Source: Closterium sp. Naga37s-1 (Eukaryota > Streptophyta > Zygnematophyceae > Desmidiales > Closteriaceae). From it: a stretch of 64,000 bases of DNA. Below, in pieces: positions 10,401 through 21,830 of this stretch. Positions within the stretch are counted from its first letter, which is position 1. The number at the start of each line of letters is the position of its first letter. Made by a program: the position numbers and the translations under genes. The DNA lies in the NCBI GenBank assembly GCA_947471745.1, contig CANJKZ010000772.1, positions 1,816,359-1,880,358 of the forward strand, given 5' to 3'. The notes beneath the pieces are model-generated. The model had not been told where the DNA came from. It saw only the letters and a list, made by a program, of their open reading frames with translations, and searched no databases.

Positions 10401-12255
10401 CGAGCGTGCACCGTCACTTCCTTCCCGTACTACGAGTGCTCCACGGATTCGAGCCACACCGCAGCAACGCCAAGGCCTTCAAGTCCCTGCAGCTGAGGAG
10501 GAAGGAAGGGGGAAGAGGAGAGTTCAACCCCCTAATAGGCTGACCTATGATGCGCCGGGAAAGCAGGGCAAGACAGCCCTGGCCGGAGCGGCAATGATGG
10601 TCGGAGACAACGAGGAGAGTGACTGCGAGGAGTGTGCCTTCGCGTTCTTCTCTCCGGTGGAGATGCCGGGAGAACCAGCAACTCTCAAGGAGGCTTTGGA
10701 GAGTAGTGATGCTGAGGAGTGGAAGAAGGCCATGGAGAGTGAGCTGAAGAGCATCGAGGAGAATGACACGTTTGAATTGGTGGAGCTACCGGAGGGGCGT
10801 ACGGCGATAACGTCCAAGTGGCTCTTCAAAATCAAGTCGGATGCCGACGGCAAGATCGAGCGCTACAAGTCTAGGCTTGTAGCCAAGGGGTACCAGCAGA
10901 AGGAGAAGGTGGACTTCAAGGAGCTGTTTGCCCCTGTGGTGAAGCCGACGACGCTGCGAACCCTATTCGCGGGAGCCGCCATCAAAGGATGGGTAGTAAA
11001 GCAAATGGACATCGTAACGGCATTCCTTAACGGCATCCCTGAGGAGGAGATTTTTATGGCGCAGCCAGAGGGGTTTGATGATGGTAGTGGCAGAGTGTGG
11101 AAGCTGAAGAAGGCCCTCTATGGGCTGAAGCAGGCCCCTAGGCAATGGTACATGAAGCTGCGCGAAGTGTTGGAGGGGATCGGCTTCACTCCCTCAACGG
11201 CCGATCACTCCTTGTTCATGCTTGGCGAGGGCGAGCAGAGGAGTTTCATGGTGGTTTATGTGGATGACATCCTCATTTTCTCACCCTCTTCTGACCTTGT
11301 GAAGGAGGTGATGCTGAAGCTTCAAGACAAGTTCAAGTGCAAGGCCCTTGGTGACGTGAGCTTCTACCTTGGGCTCCACATCGAACGAGATGTGGAGAAG
11401 CGGTGCATGCGGGTGCATCAACGAAAGTACCTGGAGGTATTGGCTGCCAACTTTGGGCAGAGTGAAGGCCATGTGGCTACACCCTTTCCCTCTGGGTTCA
11501 AGTGTGTGAAGGGACCAGAGGAGGAGAGCGTTGGTGAAGAGGAGAGGCGCCGATTTCACTCGTTGGTGGGCAGCCTCATGTATGCGGCGGTAAACACCCG
11601 ACCGGACGTCGCGTTTGCTACCGGGCAGCTGGCTAGGGTTGTGCAATGCCCTAATGAGGAGCAGGTAGCAGCTGGAATGAGGGTGGCCAAGTATCTTGGC
11701 CAAACACCGACCGTTGGGCTGCAATACTCGGCGGCGGCACAAAGGCGCCAAAAGGGCGCGGATGGTGTTGAACCCGGGCGTTTGTTCCTCACCGCCTACT
11801 CGGATGCTTCATATGCATCAGAACCAGAGGACATGACAAGTGTGGGAGGCTTCATATGCTGTGTTGGTGGAGGCCCAACTGCTTGGGAGAGCAAGAAGCA
11901 GGTTGACCAAGCTTTGAGCTCGGTGGAGTCCGAGTACATGGCACTCTTCCGTGCCGTACGGGAGATTGTGTGGCAGCGGCGTTTGTTGGCTGAATTGGGG
12001 GAGGAGCAGCAAGGACCTACCCCACTGTACTGTGACAGCCAGGGTGCCATTGCTCTTGCTAAGAACCCTGTGTTGCATGGACTCACGAAGCACATGAGAG
12101 TGAAGTGGCATTGGACGAGGAGCATGGTAACCGCGGGTGAAGTTGAGTTGCGCTACGTGAAGACCACGGGGCAGCCGGCTGACATGATGACCAAGAGGCT
12201 GGTGGAGCAGCAGCATTGGAAGTGTTGCAAGCTGGCTGGGATGGCTCTGAACTGA
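7486..12255 (+). CDS. gag-pol: Copia B Gag-Pol polyprotein, intact (1589 codons)
   Basis: This single frame encodes all proteins needed for copia retrotransposition. I start it at the first ATG after the PBS (7486); the open frame reaches back into the PBS without another ATG. Gag occupies about residues 1-330, with Gly/Arg-rich tracts around the CX2CX4HX4C knuckle (Cys293-Cys306). Protease has DSGAT at Asp400. Integrase has His617, His622 and the Cys652 pair, then the catalytic triad Asp682, Asp745 and Glu781, with 35 residues between the last two. RT has QMDIVTAFLNG, YGLKQAPRQWY and YVDD with Asp1260/Asp1261. RNase H has SDASY, ESEYMAL and CDSQGAIAL. It ends with TGA, and no stop or frameshift was found. 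Gag and Pol are fused, so extra Gag must come from processing or RNA-level control; no signal for this is visible. Confidence 0.96.
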   Translation: MSGPEERGGRGAGGSGEAQAQGQPRDSAMAPMQPSLGPPRDEPRVFGLDKFNGDNFAEWSFKMENIFDHYDLLEVMEGTEKRPENDPEKSPWVRKSAQGYLLLGQALGSSQIRHIKPFQREPEKGPKAWAALKGVHAPATAAVAVVLERQMAALRIEEDEAVEEGVQKFFDLLTRLEGADLNYSELQKKTKLLALLPESWSSLIINLNRDLPRLSLEDVKRAILQEDFRRRELASADGAGAASIGRGYGRGRGRGRGGGRFGGSNFGGGRRSGGYGSDDKSYGRGRGRFDGECHYCHKSGHMWRDCYKLPDGWTPAQGQEGRGAGGGRGRGRGGRGGRGGGAANMKSGDNDKDPSDDRYPGLFYFVSTQVPAGPEKDEGFEEPAAVGKVTLHPLDYWVIDSGATYSMTPRPDLLTELEPSPVKHVTSALGQRAEVKGMGKAMFKGADGKMVGLKNVLWVPSLAANLISVRRLAKAGMDTNSKGAKTYTARLGDRILWDLHEDRDVYNEMWQIPVVPMPKERQVVASISTKDGAVGSDDGANGRAKENELKKSKPGGTSKFSEPKESGAATKEQQKGEENPEAAAEEDYGESMWGAIASAAFSNPTSATGECDWLTLHRRMGHVALPILQQLVKNEMVAGIRVKGEPDEVLGCPTCIQAKFTRFPFPSSEATAKAPLDEVVMDVVGPLKLGAAGAEYFLTIVDVYTRMTWVYVLAKKSDVAETLKTDWFPMVERQQDRLVKSIRTDRGGEFLSKEFGLWLKKNGIRHSLTMPYSPAMNGIAERANRTITEAARGLLIEAGLPDYFWPDAVRSACVAKNRALTHVGADKWVPYVEWLGRKPKVDMLRVFGCMCMALVPKHLRHNKLGAKAVWAVHLGMAQNSKGWLLWDPFTKKFSVSRDCKFMENFMYKDWKAENEAKIGVRFGEVKSSGLEHVELPLELSSGSTTTRQSSLVNGGEEANDAEEEEEEVQQVSERAPSLPSRTTSAPRIRATPQQRQGLQVPAAEEEGRGKRRVQPPNRLTYDAPGKQGKTALAGAAMMVGDNEESDCEECAFAFFSPVEMPGEPATLKEALESSDAEEWKKAMESELKSIEENDTFELVELPEGRTAITSKWLFKIKSDADGKIERYKSRLVAKGYQQKEKVDFKELFAPVVKPTTLRTLFAGAAIKGWVVKQMDIVTAFLNGIPEEEIFMAQPEGFDDGSGRVWKLKKALYGLKQAPRQWYMKLREVLEGIGFTPSTADHSLFMLGEGEQRSFMVVYVDDILIFSPSSDLVKEVMLKLQDKFKCKALGDVSFYLGLHIERDVEKRCMRVHQRKYLEVLAANFGQSEGHVATPFPSGFKCVKGPEEESVGEEERRRFHSLVGSLMYAAVNTRPDVAFATGQLARVVQCPNEEQVAAGMRVAKYLGQTPTVGLQYSAAAQRRQKGADGVEPGRLFLTAYSDASYASEPEDMTSVGGFICCVGGGPTAWESKKQVDQALSSVESEYMALFRAVREIVWQRRLLAELGEEQQGPTPLYCDSQGAIALAKNPVLHGLTKHMRVKWHWTRSMVTAGEVELRYVKTTGQPADMMTKRLVEQQHWKCCKLAGMALN

Positions 12256-12284
12256 GAGAGCAACATATCCTAAGGCCAACAATC

Positions 12285-12296
12285 CGAGGGGGAGTT
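12285..12296 (+). other. Polypurine tract of copia B
   Basis: CGAGGGGGAGTT ends directly at the 3' LTR. The same tract precedes the B2 LTR near 55124-55135. Confidence 0.9.
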
Positions 12297-13115
12297 TGTT
12301 GGTGCAACCCTACGGTTTGCACTCGGCTTGTTGTCCGTGTGCGTGAATGTGTGTGTGTATGGAATGGTATGAGGGCATGGGATAATATATATTTCATGCT
12401 TATAATTGTGTGTGAATGTTGAGTCATGATGTCGAGTGTGTGTGTCGAGTCAATAGCGAGTTATCGCTAGACGCGTGTTACGCGGTCGTTTGTGTCTCGC
12501 GCGCGGTTTCTATTTTGTCGTGCGCGGTTTCTATTTTGTCCTGTGTCGAACGTTCGGCGTGTCGCAGGTGTGTGCAGCAGACCCATCAAGAACTCAAGGA
12601 TGAGTTTGTGATGAAGAGCCCGAGCCTTGGTGTCAAGCCTCAAGTGATTTCGAAGCTTGCCAAAAGGGTACACCTCAAGATATTGAAGATAGTTACATTA
12701 CTTTGTGTAGTGTAACATTTCACTTGGTGTAGGCCCTAGTGAAGGGTAGTTTCGAGACCCTTCGTGGTTGGGGACAGTGTGGCACTGTTCCACATCACTG
12801 TACCTCGGCTCTTGGGGTTTGTAGGAGCTGGGAGTCATTCCCAACTCGTAACTCTTCCTATCTTGTGTTCTAAGACTATAGTGGCTGCCATAGTACCGAT
12901 CGTTCAAACCGACGCTGTGTCGTCAATTCTTTATCAAATCGTGCAATCTAAATTGATAATTGTAGACGACGTGAAGACGCTCCAGATCCAATTTGAATCA
13001 AGTCATTTGCTGCTGTGAGCAGAACGCTATCAACGTTTGAAGCCGCTGTGCAGAAATCCGTCTGTGCTCTCTATCTTTCGTTTTAGGCACATTCAAGCCT
13101 ATTGTGACTATAACA
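12297..13115 (+). repeat. 3' LTR of copia B
   Basis: It has the same length and ends as the 5' LTR, with one base difference seen. It is followed by the right target duplication. Confidence 0.97.
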
Positions 13116-13120
13116 GGTCT
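13116..13120 (+). repeat. Target-site duplication of copia B, right copy (GGTCT)
   Basis: It is identical to 6628-6632 and lies directly after the LTR end ATAACA. Confidence 0.95.
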
Positions 13121-16100
13121 CGCTGGCGCCGGAGGCTGGCAAGGACTTCCAGGCGGTGGCGGCAGCTGTGCAAGCCAACCCGATGGCGGTGTTGCTCGAC
13201 AGCGGCTGCTCCCACCACCTGATGGGGACGAAGACGGTCTTCGTCGACATGGCGCCGAGCGACGGCGTGAAGCACGTGCGTGGATTCAATGGGGCACTAC
13301 AGCCTATTGAGGGCCGCGGAACCGCCGCTCTGCAAGGGGAGGCCGGGAAGTGGGTCCTCATCCCGGACGTGCTCTACGTTCCGGGCGTGCAGGCGAACCT
13401 GCTATCCACTGGCCAGCTGAAGGAGAGCGAAGTGCAGCTGCAAGGCGACAACGAAGAGATGCTGCTCGTCGCTGCGACTGGGGAGGTGCTCGGTCGAGCA
13501 CGCTACAACGGACGAGTCCTCTGCACCGACCTTTGCCCCTACTTGACGCGATCGTCGCTGACCGAGGTGGTGACTCTACGGACGATCGTCTCGGAGACGA
13601 AGTCGACCCCTGATCGGTTGCATGCGAGACTCGCGCACGTCAGCGTCGACACAATCAAGAGCTCGGCAAAACATAGAGTTGCTACTGGGCTCAATATCAC
13701 TCCGTCGACCGGAGCAGACCCACCATGTGTCTCGTGCGTCGGAGGAAAGCTGGCGCGGCACACCTTCCCCGACAAAGGCTCGGACGCCGAGGAGGCGTTG
13801 GCTGTGGTGCACATTGACTTGTGCAGGCCATTTCGGGTTGCTGCCAAGGATGGCAGCTTGTTCTTCCTACTGCTGAAGGATCGCCACACTCGATTTGTGT
13901 GGGTAATGCCGGTCGCTAAGAAGAGCAACGTGCTACGGGAGTTCCAGAAGTGGCTGGTGCTGGTGGAACGGCAGGTGAAGAAGTCGGTGATGATGCTCCG
14001 CTCAGACTGGGGAGGGGAGTTCCTCAGGAAGGAGTTCACCGACTTCGTCGACGGCAAGGGCATCGTCCACGACCTGGCATGCCCTTACACTCCGCAGTAG
14101 AACGGCATGGCTGAGCGGGAGATGCACACAGCCGTCGAGTCCGTGAGGACAAGGCTGCTGCACATGGGCATGCAGCACCACTGGTGGCACCTCGCTCTAC
14201 GACAAGCTGTCTGGGTGCGCAACTGCTTGGAGCGATCGACAACGCTGCTGGGGACGACTCCGCACCAGCTGCTGACCGGGAAGAAGCCCGACCTCACGCT
14301 GGCGCGGGTGTGGGGCTGCATGGTGCAGTTCATGGTCCCTGAGCAGCAGCGAGGTGGGAAGCTGGCGCCAAAAGCTCGCTGGGGGCTTCACCTGGGCGTG
14401 TTGCTGGAGAGTAAGGGCTGGGAGGTGCTCGACCTAACCGACAACAAGGTGGTCACGTCGGTCGAGGTGATCTTCTACGAGACGATGTCGCTGGAGGTGT
14501 GGAAGGCGAAGTTTGGGCCGGCGTCGGGGCAGACGCAGGCACACCCGCCGACGGACACCTCGACGGCGACGGTTCCTTTTCTCTCCGAAGTTGATGAGCC
14601 TGCTGATGAGGATGTTGTGGCGGTTCTTCCACCTTCCCCAGTTCTTGCTCCTCCCTTCCCCGACGCAGATCGGCCTGCGTCGACACCTGTGTTGGCCACC
14701 GGCGATGAGGGGAGCCTTGAGGCGTTGCCTGTGGCGCCGGCCAGTGGCATCGCAGGCGGTCGACAAGGCGCCAAGCTCGTCGACTAGGATGGGAAGCCGT
14801 CGACGACAGGGGAGCAGCAGTCAGGGGAGCCAGTCGAACAAGAGGCAGCAGCAGGGGTGCAGTCGACAGGGGAGCTGCCGAAGTCAGCAGGAGGTGAGCG
14901 GCTGGTCGAAGGCTCGAAGCAGCTGGTCGACGACTTGGCTGTCGACGAAGAAGGGGAGCTGTCGGCAGGAGAAGAGTGCACCGACAGCAACGTGGTGGAG
15001 GTGCCGACCACGAAGCCTGAGCTGCGACGCACTGGTCGAGCTCGACGGCCGCCGGAGCGGCTGAGCTTCCACGCCTGCCTACCGCCAGCTGCCTTCACCG
15101 CTGTGTACGACAAGGTCGACGATGACCTGTTGTACGATGACACCGAGGAGGATGATGAACCGCCGGAGCTCGACCCCGACATGCACGCAGACCCCGAACA
15201 CTGCTGGAACATCGCCACGATGACGGTAAAGGAGGCACTGGCGAGCTGGAAGGGTGAGGCGGTGAAGGCCGCCATGGAAGAACAGATCCGCAGCCTCGTC
15301 GGCATGGGCACTTGGGAGCTGGTCAAACGCCCACGCGGGGTGAACATCATGAAGAACCGGTGGGTGCTGACGACCAAGTACCGCCTCGACGACACCGTCG
15401 AGCGCGAGAAGGCGAGGCTGGTCGTGAAGGGCTTCATGCAGGTGTGCGGTGCCGACTACGACGAGACGTACTCGCCGGTGAGCAGCTACGTCACGCTGAG
15501 GATCTTCCTTAGCATCGTCGCCGTCTTCGACCTCAACCTGATGCAGCTCGACATGAAGAACGCTTTCCTGCAGAGCAAGCTCGACAGGGTGCTCTACATG
15601 TACCAGCCGGACTACGTTAACGATGGGACCGGCCGGGTGTGTAAGCTGCTGAAGAGCCTCTACGGGCTGAAGCAGTCGCCGCTGCTGTGGTACAGGGCAC
15701 TCGACAGTGTGTTGCTGGGCGCTGGCTGGAAGAAGAGCCAAGTCGACGAGGCGCTCTACTTCAAGGCCAGCGACGACGGAGTGACCTGCTGGGTACTGGT
15801 CTACGTCGACGACCTGCTCGCCGCCAGCAGCAGCCCCGCGATGCTGAAGGAGCTAAAGGGGTTGTTGGAGGCTGCCTTCGAGCTGCGCGAGATTTCGCCG
15901 GTCGTTAAGTACCTTGGGCTGGAGATCGTGCGCGACAGGCCAGCGAGGAAGCTGTGGCTTCACCAGCAGGGCTACGCCGATAAGCTGCATAGGCGCTTCA
16001 TCGACGAGGAGCAGGGCGGTCGAGTCCCGAAGACGCCGGTCTCGGTCAATGCCTACGCCGAGCTGACATTCGACGATGAGGATGCGTAGGAGCGCGAGGA

Positions 16101-16809
16101 GGAGTACCGGCAGAAGGTTGGCTCTCTGCAGTTCGCGGCGATGACGACGAGGCCGGACATCGCGTTCGCCTGCAGCAAGCTGGGGAGCGGCCTCATGGTG
16201 AGGAGCGACCAGCATTGGCGTGAGGTCGACCGCTACCTCGCCTACCTCGCTGACACCTGCGACACCGCCCTGGAATTCGGCGGTGGACCAGAGTCGCTGG
16301 AGCTGATCGGCTACGTGGGACGTCAACGACGCGGGCAACAAGCAGAATCGGACGAGCGCGGGAGGCTACGTGTTCGTCTACGGAGGGGCCGCCGTTTCCT
16401 GGTCGAGCTCGCTCATCAACTGCATGACATTGTCATCGACAAAGTCGGAGTACGTGGCGGCCACGGATGCAGGCAAGGAGGGACGTCGACTTCGTTTCCT
16501 TCTTGCGGAATTCAAGCTACTCGTTGTGGGAAGCCGACCATCCTCCGCGTCGACAACAAGTCGGCAATTACAGTCGCTAAGGGCTTGGGGTTGACAGGCA
16601 AACTCAAGCACATGGAGTGACGCTATGCCTGGCTGCAGCACATGGTGAGACGCGGGAAGTTCGTACTGAAGTACATTCCGACCACCGAGCAGCCGGCAGA
16701 CTTCCTGACAAAGGCGTTGCATTTTCGGGCTTTCAACCGGTGTTCTGTTGCCATCGGCCAAGTTCGTCTGGACGACGTCGGCAACGGCGACGATGATGTG
16801 CAGCAGTAG
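13116..16809 (+). pseudogene. pol: Copia C pol: protease, integrase, RT and RNase H (broken)
   Basis: The frame continues from C gag. Protease has LLDSGCSHHL near 13190-13215. Integrase has CVSCVGGKL, IDLCRPF, LRSDWGGEF and, after a stop, NGMAEREM. RT has QLDMKNAFLQ, YGLKQSPLLWY and YVDD at about 15800. RNase H is split between two frames (about 16330-16530), ending in VDNKSAITVA and a tail that stops at 16807-16809. In-frame stops are TAG 14098-14100 (the conserved PQQNG motif predicts CAG), TAG 14785-14787, TAG 16087-16089 and TGA 16618-16620. Roughly compensating indels shift the frame inside RNase H. Decay looks point-mutational, with domain order intact. Confidence 0.9.
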
Positions 16810-16938
16810 GTGCTGTGCCCTTCTGCACGGCTGGTGCGGTGATGGCGTGGTGTGTGTGGGATGCACGCCGAGGACGAGTTTTCTCCGTGGAGTACTGCCG
16901 TGTGGGCTGGAGGCCCAAGCGTGAGCGTGGCAGGGGAG

Positions 16939-17928
16939 TGTTAACGGGAATGGAGTGTTGGCCCCGCCCTCGCTTGGGCAACGCCGACAACTTGGTCGGA
17001 TGTACGAGAGTAGCAGCCGACCGTTCACAGTGGAAGAGCTGCTCGACAGGCTTCGTCGAGCTGCAGGGGACTGCTGTGGTGTTGCTGTCGACCAGGGAAC
17101 TCGACAGCCGTAACTGACTGGTCTGGGCGACGGGTGTGCCGTCGACCAGGAGGAGCAGTTCGACCGGGATGTCGACGGAGCAGTCCGTCGACCTGACAAG
17201 TGAGCAGCGGTCGACGAGGGGAGCTCGGCGACAACAACTGACAGCTCTGATCGATGAAAGGGGTCTGTCGACCAAGGGGTAGCTCGACGGGAGCTGTGGT
17301 CGACCAGGGGCACCTGGTGGTCGACCAGAAGGACTTGGTGGTCGACTAGAGCACCTGGGGTTGTCCAGGTCGACCGGGTAACCTACTCGGCGAGTTCTGC
17401 AGAGGCACGCAAACGTCGTCGAGGTCGCGATGGCGAAGGCGACTTTGGGTTGGTATCCCGAAGTCGATATGGCTCGTCAGGCGCAGACAACAGCCGACGG
17501 ATGCACAACGGTGCAAGTCGGGCCAATCGTCTGCGCGCATCTGCGAGCGTGCGCACTGCTGTCTACTACGGGGGCAACGCTGGACAGCTGCTCTGCTGCA
17601 GCATTGGCACACCGTCGACCTGCTGTGTTGGCAGGTCGCCTTTCTGCAGTGCTGGCGCGGCTCCTCTACGCAACGCTGGCAGGCTGTCGACCATGCTGTG
17701 CTGTCGGTCGACCAGGCTAGCTGCAGAGTTGCTAGGTGCGTGATGTAGTCATTGTTGTCTTTGCTTGTTCAACAATTTCTGAACTCCTAACTTTGCTAGT
17801 GGAAACTCTTGACAATTTCTCCCGTGATTGTGCAAGCACTAAGGAACTAGGGAAAGCTATGATCACTCCTAGTAGTTTATGCCAACCCCGTAGTCTAGCT
17901 CACCACCGTTGTAGAGTGAATCTCCTCA
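16939..17928 (+). repeat. 3' LTR of copia C with a dense GTCGAC array
   Basis: The PPT-like CAGGGGAG (16931-16938) and TGTTAAC at 16939 mark its likely start; CTCCTCA at 17928 is the last base clearly shared with the 5' copy. Ten copies of the palindrome GTCGAC lie between 17087 and 17374. The downstream flank does not match the missing part of copia A's LTR. The right boundary could be some tens of bases further on. Confidence 0.7.
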
Positions 17929-18428
17929 TGTTTTGCGAGGCACACAAGGACCCTTGGAGGTGACCCCGTGGGGACTACCTAGTGTGAGTTAAAGGTGTGT
18001 TTATATCCTCCAGATCCCAAATATCTGTCAACATAATTAGTATGCATGTCGGTAAGAAAATAATTATAACACAACCAGACGATGATGGTATTCTGGCGAT
18101 TGGCATCCCATGCCTCTTTGTGGACCAAGTGAGCAGAGCAAGAGGAAATGAGGGTTAGTTAGGGTGAGGGTTATTGCTTGAGCTTCCGTAAGTTCAAGGA
18201 TCTACGAGGTGTTGGCCATGGGCTTCGATAACGTGGAAGAATCATAAAGAGGAGCTAATTGAGCTTTGATGAAAGGAAAACAAACGCATTCCATGAAAAC
18301 CAATGTGATGGTATGTGAAAGAAGGCTTGAAGAAAAACCTCATTCTAATATGCAGAGTGGCTAATTACAATGCGACTGGTTGGCTGGCCATCTTATAATA
18401 GTATCTCCACTTCTCCATCGTCCTCCTC
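17929..18428 (+). other. Intergenic stretch, nothing recognised
   Basis: Mixed-composition sequence without a convincing ORF, LTR end or repeat. It separates copia C from the minus-strand low-complexity locus, whose frame ends at 18429. Confidence 0.6.
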
Positions 18429-20069
18429 CTATTGCTCCTCCTCCTTGCCTGTCTCCACTTCGCCCTCTTCCTTCTCCTCCTCTTGCTCCTCCTCCTCTGC
18501 CTCCACTTCCCCCTCTTCTTTCTCCTCCTTCTGCCCCCCCTCCTCGTCTATATCCACTTCTTCCTCTTCGTTCTCCTCCATTTGCTCCTCCTCCGCTGTC
18601 TCCACTTCTCCCATTTCTTTCTCCTCCTCCACTAACTTCTCCCCCTCTGTGTCTCCTGTCACTTCTACCTCCTCTCTCCCTCTCTCATCTGACCAGCCCA
18701 CATTCAAACTTTCTCCACACGGCTCCTCCACTTCCATCCGAACATGTTTCTCTTCATCCTTCCCCCCCTCTACCACATCCTCTCCCTCGCCATTCCGCTT
18801 GTTCCTTTCCTCCTCTCCCCCTTCAGATCGCCCCCGTGACTCACCGCATACACCCTTCCCAGCCTCCCACACATCGTCTGACAGGGTGATCACCTCAGCA
18901 CCAAGAGGAATGGCTGTAAAGGGTCTCACAGGCCCCCTCCTATTTCTCCCCATACCACCATAGGCATACGGGGCAGCAGCAGGAGAGGGAGATGGGGCAG
19001 CAGCTGGAGAGGGAGATGAGGCAGCAGCAGGAGTGGCAGACAGGGAGGATGGGCCAGCAGCAGGATTCCCTGCCCTCCCTTCCCCTCTTCTATCTTCCTC
19101 CGCCCACTTCCGCTTGCCCTTCCTCTCAACCTGCTGCAACCTCTCTTGCTCTTGAGCAGAACTTTGAGTTGCAGCAGCTGCTTTATCAGCAGAAGTTGCA
19201 GCAGCAGCAGCAAACCCAGTAATAATAGTAGCAGCAGCAGCAGCAGCAGCAGCAGCATCAGCGGCAGCAGCAGCATCATCGGCAGCAGCAGCATTAGCGG
19301 CGGCGGCAGCAGCATCAGTGGCATCAGCAGCTTTAGCGGCAGCAGCAACATCAGCGGCAGCAGCGGCATCAGCAGCGGCATCAGTAGCAGCAGCGGCATC
19401 AGTGGTAGCAGCAGCATCAGCGGCAGGAGAAGCATCAGCAGCGGCAGCAGTGGCAGCAGCAGCATCAGCAGCGGCAGCAGCATCAACAGCGGCAGCAGCA
19501 GCATCAGCAGCAGCAGCAGCAGTATCAACAGCAGCAGCAGCATTAGCAGCGGCAACAGCATCAGCAGTGGCAGCAGCAGCATCAGCAGTGGCAGCAGCAG
19601 CATGAGCAGTGGCACCACTGGCAGCAGCAGCATCAGCGGCAGCAGAAGCATCAGCAGCGGCAGCAGCATCAACAGCGGCGGCAGCAGCAGCAGCAGCAGC
19701 GGCGGCAGCAGCAGCGGCGGCAGCAGCAGCATCAGCTGCAGCAGCATCAGCAGCGGCAGCAGCAGCATCAACGACAGCAGCAGCATCAGCGGCAGCAGCA
19801 GCATCAGCCATAGCAGCAGCATCAGCGGCAGCAGCAGCAGCATCAACGGCAGCAGTAGCAGCATCATCGGCAGCAGCAGCAGCAGCAGCATCGGCGGCAG
19901 CAGCATGATCAGCGGCAGCAGCAGCATTAGCAGCAGCAGCAGCAGCAGCAGCAGCAGAGGCAACAGCAGCAGCAGCAGAGGCAGCAGCAGCATCGGCAGC
20001 AGAGGCAAACGCGGGAGCAGCAGGAGTGGCAGGCGGGGCAGCAGCAGGAGAGGTAGACAGGGAAGCCAC
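18429..20069 (-). CDS. Candidate host coding region: alanine-rich protein with SIM-like motif and acidic tail
   Basis: A 546-codon minus-strand frame. About 280 residues of alanine broken by Asp, Thr, Ser and Val are followed by a non-repetitive basic block (QERLQQVERKGKRKWAEED), Ser/Pro/Ala repeats, VITLSDD (hydrophobic core plus acidic residues, like a SUMO-interacting motif) and a tail of more than 100 residues rich in Glu. The basic block repeats one upstream at 20190-20335, which favours this frame. Alternative frames across the triplet tracts give only Ser, Gln or Leu runs. It shares a frame with 20187-21830, separated by one TAA, so the two may be one gene with an intron or a stop, or two tandem genes. 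Function is unknown, and translation is unproven because triplet repeats create open frames by chance. Confidence 0.4.
   Translation of the reverse strand: MASLSTSPAAAPPATPAAPAFASAADAAAASAAAAVASAAAAAAAAANAAAAADHAAAADAAAAAAADDAATAAVDAAAAAADAAAMADAAAAADAAAVVDAAAAAADAAAADAAAAAAAAAAAAAAAAAAAVDAAAAADASAAADAAAASGATAHAAAATADAAAATADAVAAANAAAAVDTAAAAADAAAAAVDAAAAADAAAATAAAADASPAADAAATTDAAAATDAAADAAAAADVAAAAKAADATDAAAAAANAAAADDAAAAADAAAAAAAAATIITGFAAAAATSADKAAAATQSSAQEQERLQQVERKGKRKWAEEDRRGEGRAGNPAAGPSSLSATPAAASSPSPAAAPSPSPAAAPYAYGGMGRNRRGPVRPFTAIPLGAEVITLSDDVWEAGKGVCGESRGRSEGGEEERNKRNGEGEDVVEGGKDEEKHVRMEVEEPCGESLNVGWSDERGREEVEVTGDTEGEKLVEEEKEMGEVETAEEEQMEENEEEEVDIDEEGGQKEEKEEGEVEAEEEEQEEEKEEGEVETGKEEEQ
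19196..20020. repeat. Imperfect GCA/CAG triplet array
   Basis: More than 800 bases consist almost only of CAG, CGG, CAT and CAA triplets in one register. The minus strand reads mainly as Ala codons (GCT, GCC). All frames stay open for long stretches, which explains several overlapping long ORFs. Confidence 0.9.
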
Positions 20070-20186
20070 AGGAGAGGGAGACGAGGCAGCAGCAGATGTG
20101 GCAGGCGGGGCAACATATGAAGGTGATGCACCAAACAGCAGCGAAGGGCATAACCATCTGCGTGCCCTACTGGTTCTACGGCCGCA

Positions 20187-21830
<1,644 letters not shown>

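Larger units (their letters stand above)
6633..13115 (+). mobile_element. Copia B: complete, apparently recent Ty1/copia retrotransposon
   Basis: All parts are present: 819-bp LTRs at 6633-7451 and 12297-13115, a PBS matching the tRNA-Met 3' end (TGGTATCAGAGC), one open gag-pol, a PPT, and a 5-bp GGTCT duplication on both sides. By eye the LTRs differ at a single base (A at 7314, C at 12978), so insertion was recent on an evolutionary scale. It lies in the same orientation inside the gag-pol frame of copia C. Related but decayed sequence (B2) lies at 52079-55560. Confidence 0.97.
4532..17928 (+). mobile_element. Copia C: decayed Ty1/copia element containing copia B
   Basis: A roughly 530-bp LTR segment occurs at 4532-5061 and again at 17398-17928. 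Between them lie a copia gag, then B, then copia protease, integrase, RT and RNase H in standard order. A PPT-like CAGGGGAG followed by TGTTAAC at 16939 suggests the complete 3' LTR is 16939-17928, so the 5' copy has lost its first part. No tRNA-Met-like PBS was seen after 5061. C differs from A and B by a great density of the hexamer GTCGAC. Confidence 0.85.

Noticed and set aside
14098..16089. TAG read as glutamine (altered genetic code, as in some ulvophyte algae) to explain in-frame TAGs
   Set aside because: TGA and TAA also appear at former sense codons. The young intact copia B has no in-frame TAG over 1589 codons, and decayed copies have frameshifts and deletions as well. Mutation explains the data better.
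4532..17928. Copia C as a simple insertion into the LTR of copia A
   Set aside because: No target duplication is visible, C's 5' LTR lacks its first part, and the missing end of A's LTR does not follow C.
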